From Agrococcus sp. HG114 (GTDB lineage Bacteria > Actinomycetota > Actinomycetes > Actinomycetales > Microbacteriaceae): a stretch of DNA of 39,803 nt. Under the pieces are notes generated by a model. It ran no database searches, was not told the origin of the DNA, and saw only the letters and a program-made list of their open reading frames with translations. Shown here one piece after another: positions 1 through 9,659 of the stretch. Location: assembly GCF_024723325.1 (NCBI RefSeq), contig NZ_JANQCH010000005.1, forward strand, positions 1-39,803, written 5' to 3'. Each line of letters starts with the position of its first letter. The stretch's first letter is position 1. The position numbers were made by a program, and so were the translations under genes.

Positions 1-2
1 CC

Positions 3-1268
3 GCCGAGCCGCTCGCGTCGATCACGCCCCCGACGACGCACGTGCAGCCATCGGCCCCGCTGCAGTCGCGGGTGTGCGCGGGGCCGGCGCTGCGCGCCGG
101 CACCGACGACGGCGTCGACGCCCTCGCGGTCTCGGCCGTCGCCGAGCCGACCATCGAGGTCGGCAGCCTCGGCGGCGAGCTCGAGCGCACCGCGCTCGCG
201 GTGCCGGACCAGGAGGGCGTCCCCGGCGGCACCGCGATCACGCAGCGCGGCGAGTCGACGACGCTCTCCGCCGCGCAGGCCGTCGACGTGGGCGTCGACG
301 GTGCGAGGGGCCTGGCCGTGAGCGAGTGCAGCGAGACGCGGCTCGACCAGTGGCTCGTCGGCGGCTCGACGCGCACGGGCCGGCAGTCCACGCTCGTCGT
401 CGGCAACGCCGCGCAGGTGACCGCGAGCGTCGACGTCACGGTCTACGGACCCGAGGGCCGCGTCGAGACGGTCGGCTCGAGCGGCATCACCGTGCAGCCC
501 GGCACCGAGTCGATCCTCGACCTCGCCGCGGTCGCACCGGGCGTCGCCGACGTCGTCGTCCGCGTGCAGTCGACGGGCGCGCCGGTCTCCGCGTACCTCC
601 AGCAGACCACGACCCGCGGGCTCGAGACGGGCGGCATCGATGTCGTCGACCCGGTCTCCGCGCTCACGACCGCGGTGCTGCCCGGTGTCGAGATCACCGC
701 GCCCACCGGCGTCGAGACGCAGCCCGGCTACGACGACGCCGCTCCCACGCTGCGCGTGCTCTCGCTCGGCGGCGGCGCGGTGCGCATCGCGTTCCAGTCG
801 GCAGACGGCTCGCTGCTCGAGTCGGAGGGGCAGCTCGAGCCCGGCCGCGTCACCGACTTCCCGCTCGACGAGATCCCCGTCGGCGTGGTGGCCATCCGCG
901 TCGCGGCCGACACCCCGATCGTCGCCGGTGCGCGCCAGGTAGCGATCGCGGCGGCCGGGAACGACTTCGACTGGGTCGCCGGCGGCCAGGCCCGCTCGGG
1001 AGCCTCGACCGTCGCCGTGCCGGAGGGGCCGACGCCGACGCTCCACGTCGTGAGCACCGTGGACGAGGCCCAGGAGATCCGGATCGCCGGGCAGCCCGTG
1101 CAGCTCGCCGCCGACGGTGTGCATCAGCAGCCGGTCGCGCCCGGCTCGGTCGAGCTCGAGGGCGAAGGGATCGTCGTGGCCGTGAGCTACCGGGACGGTG
1201 CCCGGGTCGCGGGGTTCACCGCGAGCCCGCAGGGACCGGCCGCGCAGGGCGTGACCGTCGTGCACTGA
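3..1268 (+). CDS. DUF5719 family protein, 3' part (5' end outside window)
   Basis: The reading frame is open from the first bases of the window, so the N-terminus lies upstream; about 421 residues are visible. The visible part is rich in Val, Thr, Gly and Ala and looks like repeated beta-sandwich segments, for example a stretch around a LVVGNAAQ motif and another around LRVLSLGGG. I see no catalytic motif. In high-GC actinobacteria, DUF5719 proteins are predicted exported, surface-associated proteins of unknown function. They lie between a glycosyltransferase gene and the metallopeptidase / DUF3499 / phosphomannomutase genes, which is the order found here, so a role in envelope polysaccharide export or assembly is a contextual guess. 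The family call rests mainly on gene order plus composition. It converges with the metallopeptidase-family gene, with a 27-bp gap. Confidence 0.72.
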   Translation, partial: AEPLASITPPTTHVQPSAPLQSRVCAGPALRAGTDDGVDALAVSAVAEPTIEVGSLGGELERTALAVPDQEGVPGGTAITQRGESTTLSAAQAVDVGVDGARGLAVSECSETRLDQWLVGGSTRTGRQSTLVVGNAAQVTASVDVTVYGPEGRVETVGSSGITVQPGTESILDLAAVAPGVADVVVRVQSTGAPVSAYLQQTTTRGLETGGIDVVDPVSALTTAVLPGVEITAPTGVETQPGYDDAAPTLRVLSLGGGAVRIAFQSADGSLLESEGQLEPGRVTDFPLDEIPVGVVAIRVAADTPIVAGARQVAIAAAGNDFDWVAGGQARSGASTVAVPEGPTPTLHVVSTVDEAQEIRIAGQPVQLAADGVHQQPVAPGSVELEGEGIVVAVSYRDGARVAGFTASPQGPAAQGVTVVH

Positions 1269-1295
1269 ACGGGCCAGCCTCTCGGGCCCTCGAGC

Positions 1296-1718
1296 TCAGT
1301 GGTGGCGCCAGCGATCCGGCGCGACCTCCCACGGGTCGCGGCCGATGAGCTCGGCCGCGGCTCGGAACACCGCGCCCTCGATCGCGATCTGCCGATGCCA
1401 CGCGTCGTCGATGTGCACGCGGGGGAGCCGCTGGAGCGGCAGGCGGAAGATCGTGATGGTGCGCCGCTGCGCGTCGACCGCCCACTCCGGCACCTCGTCG
1501 ATGCGCCCGGCGAGCGCCCGGGGCGGCATGTCCGCCCACTGGAAGTGCACGTCGCCGAGCTCGGCCGGCCAGAGCGCCTGCACGTAGTCGGCCGCGTCGG
1601 CCGCGATGTCCTCGAAGCGCGTCTCGCGCGACGACAGGAACGGCAGCACGGGGCCGGCGAGCGACGATCGCACCTCGCGGCCGTGCCGCGAACCCCTGGA
1701 GTGCTGGCGCGCGGGCAT
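1296..1718 (-). CDS. Metallopeptidase family protein (zincin-like fold, degenerate active site)
   Basis: A 140-residue protein of the small zincin-like family usually found next to DUF3499 and manB. The N-terminus is basic (MPARQHSRGSRHGREVR), followed by the family segment FEDIAADAADYVQALWPAEL and a C-terminal helix ending AAELIGRDPWEV. True zincins carry HExxH. Here the corresponding helix reads WHRQIAIEGAVFRAAAEL and has no HExxH, so hydrolytic activity is doubtful; actinobacterial members are often degenerate in this way. It is transcribed divergently from the DUF3499 gene. The start is ATG 1718-1716, only 6 nt downstream of a -10 box, so the mRNA is probably leaderless. Confidence 0.78.
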   Translation of the reverse strand: MPARQHSRGSRHGREVRSSLAGPVLPFLSSRETRFEDIAADAADYVQALWPAELGDVHFQWADMPPRALAGRIDEVPEWAVDAQRRTITIFRLPLQRLPRVHIDDAWHRQIAIEGAVFRAAAELIGRDPWEVAPDRWRHH

Positions 1719-1724
1719 GCCGTC

Positions 1725-1730
1725 ATCCTA
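1725..1730 (-). promoter_or_regulatory. -10 box for the metallopeptidase-family gene (leaderless)
   Basis: On the minus strand this reads TAGGAT, 6 nt before the ATG at 1718. That spacing puts the transcription start at or next to the start codon, and there is no Shine-Dalgarno sequence. Inferred from sequence only. Confidence 0.55.
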
Positions 1731-1759
1731 TGCCGGGAGGGCGGCGCGCCCCGCGGCAC

Positions 1760-1765
1760 TACGCT
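1760..1765 (+). promoter_or_regulatory. -10 box for the DUF3499 gene (leaderless)
   Basis: TACGCT lies 7 nt before the GTG at 1773, and no ribosome-binding site lies between them. It sits in the short divergent gap shared with the metallopeptidase-family gene, about 30 bp from that gene's own -10 box. Confidence 0.6.
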
Positions 1766-1772
1766 GGGCCGG

Positions 1773-1997
1773 GTGGACGAACGGATGTGCTCGCGACCCG
1801 GTTGCCGCCGGTACGCCGATCGCACCGTGACCGTCGACTACGCGGCGCAGCTGCTGGTCGTCGGGCCCCTCCAGCCGGCGAGCCGGCGCGGGGCGATCGA
1901 GGGCAGCTACGACCTCTGCGAGCAGCACGCCGAGCGGGCGAGCGGGCCGGCCGGCTGGCAGGTCGCGCGCCACGAGCCCGGCCGCGCGAGCTGGTAG
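1773..1997 (+). CDS. DUF3499 family protein
   Basis: A 74-residue protein with the arrangement typical of DUF3499: an N-terminal CSRPGC pair (Cys6 and Cys11) and a later CEQH segment (Cys49, His52), plausibly one small zinc site, around a two-strand core (YADRTVTVDYAAQLLVVGPL). The molecular function is unknown. The family is actinobacterial and is regularly found directly before phosphomannomutase, as here. I chose GTG 1773 because a TACGCT -10 box lies 7 nt upstream; ATG 1785 (MCSRPGC) is the alternative. The frame stays open further upstream, but that part is antisense to the metallopeptidase-family gene and is not coding. The stop is 29 bp before manB, so the two may be co-transcribed. 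Confidence 0.85.
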   Translation: MDERMCSRPGCRRYADRTVTVDYAAQLLVVGPLQPASRRGAIEGSYDLCEQHAERASGPAGWQVARHEPGRASW

Positions 1998-2026
1998 CAG
2001 ATCCGACCGACCGACCAGGAGAGACC

Positions 2027-3415
2027 ATGGCGCTGAGCGACATCGTGAAGGCCTACGACGTGCGCGGGCTCGTCGAGGGGCAGCTGACCGAGGAGGTCGT
2101 GCGCGCGCTCGGGGCCGCGTTCGCCGACGAGGTGGGCACCGGGGCGCCGATCGTCATCGGTCACGACATGCGTCCCTCCTCGCCGATGCTCGCCGCCGCC
2201 GCCGCTGACGGCGCGCAGGCTCGCGGCGCCGACGTGCTGCTGATCGGGCTGTGCTCGACCGACGGCACCTACTTCGCCTCCGGCAGCCTCGACGCGCCCG
2301 CGATGATGTTCACCGCATCCCACAACCCGGCCGAGTACAACGGCATCAAGTTCTCCCGCGCGGGCGCGCGCGGGGTCAGCCTCGACACGGGGCTCGCCGC
2401 CATCCGCGACACCGCCCAGCACTACCTCGACCACGGCATCCCGGCCGCCGCCCGGCGCGGCGAGCGCGCGGAGCGCGACGTGCTCGGCGACTACGCGGCG
2501 CACCTGCGCTCGCTCGTCGACCTGTCGGGCATCCGTCCGCTGAAGGTCGTGGTGGATGCGGCGAACGGCATGGGCGGGATGACGGTGCCCGCCGTGCTCG
2601 GCGAGGCGGCGGGGCTGCCGGAGCTGCCGCTCGAGATCGTGCCGCTCTACTTCGAGCTCGACGGCACGTTCCCGAACCACGAGGCGAACCCGCTCGACCC
2701 GAGGAACCTCGTCGACCTGCAGGCCGCGGTCGTCGAGCACGGTGCCGACCTCGGCCTCGCGTTCGACGGCGACGCGGACCGCTGCTTCGTCATCGACGAG
2801 CGGGGCGGAGCCGTCTCTCCCTCGGCGGTCGCGGCGATCGTCGCAGAGCGGGAGATCCGCCGGGCGCAGGCGGCGGGAGAGCGGGACATCGTGGTCATCC
2901 ACAACCTGATCACGAGCCGCGCCGTGCCCGAGGCGATCCGGGCCGCGGGCGCGACGCCCGTGCGCACGCGCGTGGGCCACTCGCTCATCAAGGACCGCAT
3001 GGCCGAGACGGGCGCCGTCTTCGGAGGCGAGCACTCGGCCCACTACTACTTCCGCGACTTCTGGGGCGCCGACAACGGCATGCTCGCCGCGATGCACGTC
3101 CTCGCGACGCTCGGCGCGCACGACGAGCCGATGTCGCAGCTCGCCGCCCGCTACACGCCGTACTTCGCCTCCGGCGAGATCAACTCGACCGTCGACGACG
3201 TGCCCGCCGCCTACACGCGCATCGTCGACGCGTTCGCGCACCGCGGCGAGTTCGACGAGCTCGACGGCCTCACCGTGACGTCGCCCGACGGCGCCTGGTG
3301 GTTCTCGGTGCGGCCCTCGAACACCGAGCCGCTCCTGCGGCTCAACGCGGAGGCCGAGACCGAGGCGACCATGGCCGCCATCCGGGACGAGGTGCTCGCC
3401 CTCATCCGGGCCTGA
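2027..3415 (+). CDS. manB: Phosphomannomutase/phosphoglucomutase
   Basis: A 462-residue alpha-D-phosphohexomutase, which interconverts mannose 6-phosphate and mannose 1-phosphate (often also the glucose phosphates) to feed GDP-mannose and cell-wall glycan synthesis. All four family signatures are visible: the phosphoserine loop TASHNPAEYNG with Ser98, the metal loop DGDADR (Asp247, 249, 251), the sugar-binding loop GGEHSAHYYF, and the C-terminal phosphate loop RPSNTEPLLRLNAE. Length is normal. The ATG at 2027 follows a good Shine-Dalgarno sequence (AGGAGAG, 2017-2023). The usual neighbour manA (mannose-6-phosphate isomerase) is absent downstream; the rhamnose genes rmlB and rmlCD occupy that place. 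Substrate preference cannot be read from sequence. Confidence 0.95.
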   Translation: MALSDIVKAYDVRGLVEGQLTEEVVRALGAAFADEVGTGAPIVIGHDMRPSSPMLAAAAADGAQARGADVLLIGLCSTDGTYFASGSLDAPAMMFTASHNPAEYNGIKFSRAGARGVSLDTGLAAIRDTAQHYLDHGIPAAARRGERAERDVLGDYAAHLRSLVDLSGIRPLKVVVDAANGMGGMTVPAVLGEAAGLPELPLEIVPLYFELDGTFPNHEANPLDPRNLVDLQAAVVEHGADLGLAFDGDADRCFVIDERGGAVSPSAVAAIVAEREIRRAQAAGERDIVVIHNLITSRAVPEAIRAAGATPVRTRVGHSLIKDRMAETGAVFGGEHSAHYYFRDFWGADNGMLAAMHVLATLGAHDEPMSQLAARYTPYFASGEINSTVDDVPAAYTRIVDAFAHRGEFDELDGLTVTSPDGAWWFSVRPSNTEPLLRLNAEAETEATMAAIRDEVLALIRA

Positions 3416-4459
<1,044 letters not shown>

Positions 4460-4461
4460 GC

Positions 4462-5886
4462 ATGGCGGAGCTGACCACCGGCAAGCAGCTGCAGGTGCGC
4501 GAGACGCCGATCCCCGGCTTCCTCGTGCTCGACCTGCCCGTGCACGGCGACAACCGCGGCTGGTTCAAGGAGAACTGGCAGCGCGAGAAGATGCTCGCGC
4601 TCGGCCTGCCCGACTTCGGTCCCGTGCAGAACAACATCTCGTTCAACGCATCCGCCGGCGTCACGCGCGGCATCCACGCCGAGCCGTGGGACAAGTACAT
4701 CTCCGTCGCATCCGGTCGCGTCTTCGGCGCGTGGGTCGACCTGCGCGAGGGCCCGTCGTTCGGCGCGACGTTCACGGTCGAGATCGACCCGTCGATCGCG
4801 GTGTTCGTGCCGCGCGGCGTCGGCAACTCCTTCCAGGCGCTCGAGGAGGACACGGCCTACAGCTACCTCGTGAACGAGCACTGGTCGGCCGAGGCGCAGG
4901 GCGAGTACACCTTCCTCAACCTCGCCGACCCGACGGCGGCGATCGAGTGGCCGATCCCGCTCGAGCAGGCCGAGCTCAGCGACAAGGACCGCGCGCACCC
5001 GATGCTCGCCGACGTCGCCCCCATGCCGCCGCGGAAGACGCTCGTGCTCGGCGCGAACGGGCAGCTCGGACGCGCGCTGCGGCGGCAGTGGGCCGAGCGC
5101 ACCGACGTCGAGTTCGCCGGCCGCGACGCCATCGACCTCGCGCGGCCCGAGACGCTCGACGGCATCCGCTGGTCGCAGTACGGCACGATCGTGAACGCCG
5201 CGGCGCACACTGCGGTCGACGGTGCCGAGACCGACGAGGGCCGTCGCGACGCGTGGGCCGTCAACGCGAGCGGGCCGGCCCGGCTCGCCGCGATCGCGGC
5301 CCAGCACCGCCTCACCCTCGTGCACGTCTCGAGCGACTACGTCTTCGACGGCGCGCAGCCCCTCCACGGGGAGGACGAGCCGCTCGCGCCGCTCGGCGTC
5401 TACGGCCAGTCGAAGGCGGCCGGCGACCTCGCGGTCGCCGTCGCCCCCAAGCACTACGTGCTCCGCACCTCGTGGGTCGTGGGGGAGGGCAAGAACTTCA
5501 TCGCCACGATGGCCTCGCTCGCGGAGCGCGGCGTGGACCCGTCGGTCGTGGGGGACCAGGTCGGCCGGCTGACCTTCGCGGCGGAGCTCGCGCGCGCGAT
5601 CGACCACCTGCTCGCGTCCCGCGCGCCCTACGGCACCTACAACGTGTCGAACGGCGGCGAGCCCGCCTCGTGGGCAGACATCGCCGCGCGCGTGTTCGAG
5701 CGCACCGGCCACGACGCATCCCGGGTCACCCCGGTCACGACCGCGGAGTACTACGCCGACAAGGAGGGCATCGCGCCGAGGCCCCTGCAGTCGGCGCTCG
5801 ACCTCGGGAAGCTCGAGTCCACCGGCTTCGCGCCGCGGGACCAGTTCGAGCAGCTCGACGAGTTCGTCCGGACGCTCGCGGACTGA
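4462..5886 (+). CDS. rmlCD: Bifunctional dTDP-4-dehydrorhamnose 3,5-epimerase / reductase (RmlC-RmlD fusion)
   Basis: A 474-residue fusion of two consecutive pathway enzymes. Residues 1 to about 188 form an RmlC-type cupin: DNRGWFKENW, then RGIHAEPWDKYI with the conserved His72, then FVPRGVGNSFQAL. Residues 191-474 form an RmlD-type short-chain reductase: GANGQLG at 197-203, DYVFDG, YGQSK (Tyr314, Lys318), and DQVGRLTFAAELARAI near the C-terminus. Together with RmlB it completes dTDP-L-rhamnose, the donor for cell-wall rhamnose. The same fusion is common in Microbacteriaceae and relatives, so it is a lineage trait and not an assembly error; no stop or frameshift lies in the linker. The ATG at 4462 is 2 bp after rmlB. 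Confidence 0.93.
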   Translation: MAELTTGKQLQVRETPIPGFLVLDLPVHGDNRGWFKENWQREKMLALGLPDFGPVQNNISFNASAGVTRGIHAEPWDKYISVASGRVFGAWVDLREGPSFGATFTVEIDPSIAVFVPRGVGNSFQALEEDTAYSYLVNEHWSAEAQGEYTFLNLADPTAAIEWPIPLEQAELSDKDRAHPMLADVAPMPPRKTLVLGANGQLGRALRRQWAERTDVEFAGRDAIDLARPETLDGIRWSQYGTIVNAAAHTAVDGAETDEGRRDAWAVNASGPARLAAIAAQHRLTLVHVSSDYVFDGAQPLHGEDEPLAPLGVYGQSKAAGDLAVAVAPKHYVLRTSWVVGEGKNFIATMASLAERGVDPSVVGDQVGRLTFAAELARAIDHLLASRAPYGTYNVSNGGEPASWADIAARVFERTGHDASRVTPVTTAEYYADKEGIAPRPLQSALDLGKLESTGFAPRDQFEQLDEFVRTLAD

Positions 5887-5907
5887 AGCGGTGGGAGGAT
5901 GGTGGCC

Positions 5908-7347
<1,440 letters not shown>

Positions 7348-7394
7348 GCCCGTCCGCGCCCGACCTCCTCGAAGAGCTTCCCCGGATCGCGGGT

Positions 7395-7425
7395 CCTCCC
7401 CGCGAGAAGTCGCGGCTCGGGGAGG
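7395..7425 (+). terminator. Hairpin between convergent ahcY and marR-type gene
   Basis: CCTCCCCGCGAG pairs with CTCGGGGAGG (10 bp with a 2-nt bulge). It lies between two stop codons that face each other, so it could end transcription from both sides. There is no run of T, which is common in GC-rich actinobacteria, so the call is tentative. Confidence 0.4.
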
Positions 7426-7436
7426 TTCGGCGCCGC

Positions 7437-7931
7437 TCAGACCATCGCGTCGCTGAGCACGCGCAGCAGCTCGGCGAGCCTTGCCTGGTCGTCCGCGGGG
7501 ATGCCGCGCAGCAGGCGCCGCTCGGCCTCGAGCAGCGCGTCGAGCGCGACGTCGACGCGGTCGATGCCCTCGTCGGTGAGCGTGACGAGGCGTACCCGCC
7601 GGTCGCTCGAGCCGCCCTCGACGCGCTCGACGAGGCCGGATGCGACGAGGTTGTCGATGCGGTTCGTCATCGTGCCGCTCGTCACCATCGTCTGGGCGAT
7701 GAGGTCCTTCGGGCTCAGCGGGCCGTCGGCACGGCGGAGCGCCGCGAGCACGTCCCACTGCCAGGGCTCGAGGCCCGCGAGCTGGAACGCCTCGGCGCGG
7801 ATGCGGCCGAGCTGGCGCGAGATGCGCGTCATGCGGCTGAGCACGTCGAGGGGCGTGACGTCCGCATCGGGCCGCACGCGCATCCACTGCTCGATGATGC
7901 GATCGACGTCGTCGCCGCGGAGCTCGCCCAT
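7437..7931 (-). CDS. MarR family winged-helix transcriptional regulator
   Basis: A 164-residue MarR-type regulator. The winged helix runs from about residue 55 to 125: PWQWDVLAALRRADGPLSPK, recognition-helix region QTMVTSGTMTNRIDNLVASGL, then the wing VERVEGGSSDRRVRLVTLT, whose DRR is a hallmark of the family. N- and C-terminal helices would form the dimer interface. The ligand and targets are unknown, and the flanking genes (ahcY convergent, tRNA-Gln upstream on the same strand) give no clue. The start at 7931 has GAGACT 6 nt upstream, consistent with a leaderless message. One of the four long inverted repeats of this window (7972-8031) lies just upstream and could lie in or near its promoter region. 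Confidence 0.9.
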   Translation of the reverse strand: MGELRGDDVDRIIEQWMRVRPDADVTPLDVLSRMTRISRQLGRIRAEAFQLAGLEPWQWDVLAALRRADGPLSPKDLIAQTMVTSGTMTNRIDNLVASGLVERVEGGSSDRRVRLVTLTDEGIDRVDVALDALLEAERRLLRGIPADDQARLAELLRVLSDAMV

Positions 7932-7971
7932 GGCGCCAGTCTCGCACGCGCTCGCGGCGCAGCCGCTCTCG

Positions 7972-8031
7972 GAGGAGTGTCGGCCGATCGCGCTCGCACG
8001 GCGCCCGAACCGCAACCCGGCGACACTCCTC
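7972..8031. repeat. Intergenic inverted-repeat element, copy A (60 bp)
   Basis: The ends are perfect 11-bp inverted repeats, GAGGAGTGTCG and CGACACTCCTC, enclosing 38 bp of unrelated sequence. Three similar elements occur at 13773, 15088 and 28629, all outside genes. The left 17 bases are identical to those of copy D. It lies between the marR-type gene and tRNA-Gln, both on the minus strand. Confidence 0.75.
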
Positions 8032-8077
8032 GGGGGATCCGCTCCGCCGTCGCTGCGCTCGCGGCTGTCGTCGTGTG

Positions 8078-8148
8078 CTCCGCCACCAGGATTCGAACCT
8101 GGACAAACGGCTCCAAAGGCCGCTGTGCTGCCGTTACACCATGGCGGA
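8078..8148 (-). tRNA. tRNA-Gln (anticodon UUG)
   Basis: It folds into a full cloverleaf of 71 nt. The acceptor is TCCGCCA/TGGCGGA, the D stem GTGT/GCAC, the anticodon stem GCGGC/GCCGT with loop CTTTGGA (anticodon TTG at the usual position), and the T arm CCAGG-TTCGAAT-CCTGG. The discriminator base is G. CCA is not encoded, so it must be added after transcription. A promoter-like TAGCCT lies 10 nt upstream on the same strand. Confidence 0.95.
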
Positions 8149-8158
8149 GGGCAGGACC

Positions 8159-8164
8159 AGGCTA
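8159..8164 (-). promoter_or_regulatory. -10 box for tRNA-Gln
   Basis: On the minus strand this reads TAGCCT, 10 nt before the 5' end of the tRNA. It faces an identical TAGCCT on the plus strand (8178-8183) that serves glmU, so two divergent promoters are packed back to back. Confidence 0.5.
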
Positions 8165-8177
8165 CTGGCGCGGGCGA

Positions 8178-8183
8178 TAGCCT
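8178..8183 (+). promoter_or_regulatory. -10 box for glmU
   Basis: TAGCCT is about 34 nt before the GTG at 8218. This leaves a short leader that contains the ribosome-binding site GGGAG (8208-8212). Confidence 0.45.
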
Positions 8184-8217
8184 GAGCGCAGTCCACCGCA
8201 CCACGATGGGAGAGTCC

Positions 8218-9648
8218 GTGCCCTCGATCGCCGTCATCGTCCTCGCCGCTGGCGCCGGCACCCGCATGAAGAGCCGCACGCCCAAGCCGCTGCACGCCCT
8301 CGCGGGCAAGCCGCTCATCGCGCACGTGCTGCGCACGGCGAACGAGCTGCACCCCGAGCGGATCGTCGCGGTCGTGCGGCACGAGCGCGATCGGATGGCG
8401 GAGGCGGTGCTCGAGTTCGCGCCGCACGTGCTCATCGCCGACCAGGACGAGATCCCGGGCACCGGTCGCGCGGTCGAGCAGGCGCTCGACGCGATCGCCG
8501 ACTTCGATGGCCACGTCGTCGTGCTCTCGGGCGACGTGCCGCTCATCGACGCCGAGACCCTCGGCGCGCTCATCGAGCGGCACGAGCGCGAGGGCAACCA
8601 GATGACGCTGCTCTCGGCGCACCTGAGCGACCCGAGCGGCCTCGGCCGCATCGTCCGCGACGAGGCCGGCTCGTTCATGCGCATCGTCGAGCAGAAGGAC
8701 GCGAGCGACGTCGAGCGGGCGATCGACGAGGTGAACGGCGGCATCTACGTCTTCGACGCATCCGCGCTCAGGCAGGCCCTGCGCACGATCGACCGCGCGA
8801 ACGCGCAGGGCGAGATGTACCTCACCGACGCGGCCGTGCGCATCCAGGCGACCGGCGGCCGCATCGAGGCGGTGCCCGCGCCCGACGAGTGGGCGATCTG
8901 GGGCATCAACGACCGCGTGCAGCTCGCGGCCGCCGCGCACGTGCTCAACGACCGCATCATCCGGCGCTGGCAGCGCGACGGCGTCACGATCGTCGACCCC
9001 GCCTCGACGTGGATCGACATCGACGTGACCCTCGCCGAGGACGTCACGATCCTGCCCGGCACGCAGCTGCACGGCGCGACCGCGATCGCCGCCGGCGCGA
9101 CGATCGGCCCCGACACGACGCTCGTCGACACCGAGGTGGGCGAGGACGCCGTCGTGAAGCGCACCGACGCGACCCTGTCGGTGATCGGGGCCCGCGCATC
9201 CGTCGGCCCGTGGGCGTACCTGCGCCCCAACTCGGTCGTGGGGGAGGACGGCAAGGTCGGCACGTTCGTCGAGACGAAGAACACGCAGATCGGCGCGGGC
9301 AGCAAGATCCCGCACCTGTCGTACATCGGCGACACGACGATCGGCGAGGGCTCGAACATCGGCGCCGGCACCATCACCGCGAACTACGACGGGGTCGCGA
9401 AGCACCGCACGACGGTCGGCTCGCACGTGCGCACCGGCAGCGACAACGTCTTCGTCGCCCCCGTGACGATCGGCGACGGCGCCTACACTGGAGCCGGCAC
9501 GATCGTCCGCAAGGACGTCGAGCCGGGCGCGCTGGCGATCTCGGTCGCACCGCAGCGCACCATGTCGGGCTGGGTCGAGGCGAACCGGCCGGGCACCAAG
9601 GCAGCCGACGCGGCAGCAGCGGCGGGCACGCAAGCACCGAACGCCTAG
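8218..9648 (+). CDS. glmU: Bifunctional UDP-N-acetylglucosamine diphosphorylase / glucosamine-1-phosphate N-acetyltransferase
   Basis: A 476-residue enzyme that makes UDP-GlcNAc for peptidoglycan: the C-terminal domain acetylates glucosamine 1-phosphate and the N-terminal domain adds UMP. The N-terminal pyrophosphorylase has LAAGAGTRMKSRTPK (residues 9-23) and LSGDVPL. After about residue 250 the chain turns into the hexapeptide repeats of a left-handed beta-helix, including TKNTQIGAGSKIPHLSYIGD and NIGAGTITANYDG, which are characteristic of GlmU. I chose GTG 8218, preceded by GGGAG at suitable spacing; ATG 8206 in the same frame is possible but overlaps that site. The stop codon overlaps the ribosome-binding site of prs. 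Confidence 0.95.
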   Translation: MPSIAVIVLAAGAGTRMKSRTPKPLHALAGKPLIAHVLRTANELHPERIVAVVRHERDRMAEAVLEFAPHVLIADQDEIPGTGRAVEQALDAIADFDGHVVVLSGDVPLIDAETLGALIERHEREGNQMTLLSAHLSDPSGLGRIVRDEAGSFMRIVEQKDASDVERAIDEVNGGIYVFDASALRQALRTIDRANAQGEMYLTDAAVRIQATGGRIEAVPAPDEWAIWGINDRVQLAAAAHVLNDRIIRRWQRDGVTIVDPASTWIDIDVTLAEDVTILPGTQLHGATAIAAGATIGPDTTLVDTEVGEDAVVKRTDATLSVIGARASVGPWAYLRPNSVVGEDGKVGTFVETKNTQIGAGSKIPHLSYIGDTTIGEGSNIGAGTITANYDGVAKHRTTVGSHVRTGSDNVFVAPVTIGDGAYTGAGTIVRKDVEPGALAISVAPQRTMSGWVEANRPGTKAADAAAAAGTQAPNA

Positions 9649-9659
9649 GAGGCACCCGA

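Noticed and set aside
1299-1772. Upstream extension of the DUF3499 reading frame
   Set aside because: It is antisense to the metallopeptidase-family gene, and a -10 box sits right before the GTG at 1773.
5887-5907. Possible S-adenosylhomocysteine riboswitch before ahcY
   Set aside because: The gap to rmlCD is only 21 bp and holds just the ribosome-binding site; the structure needs far more sequence.
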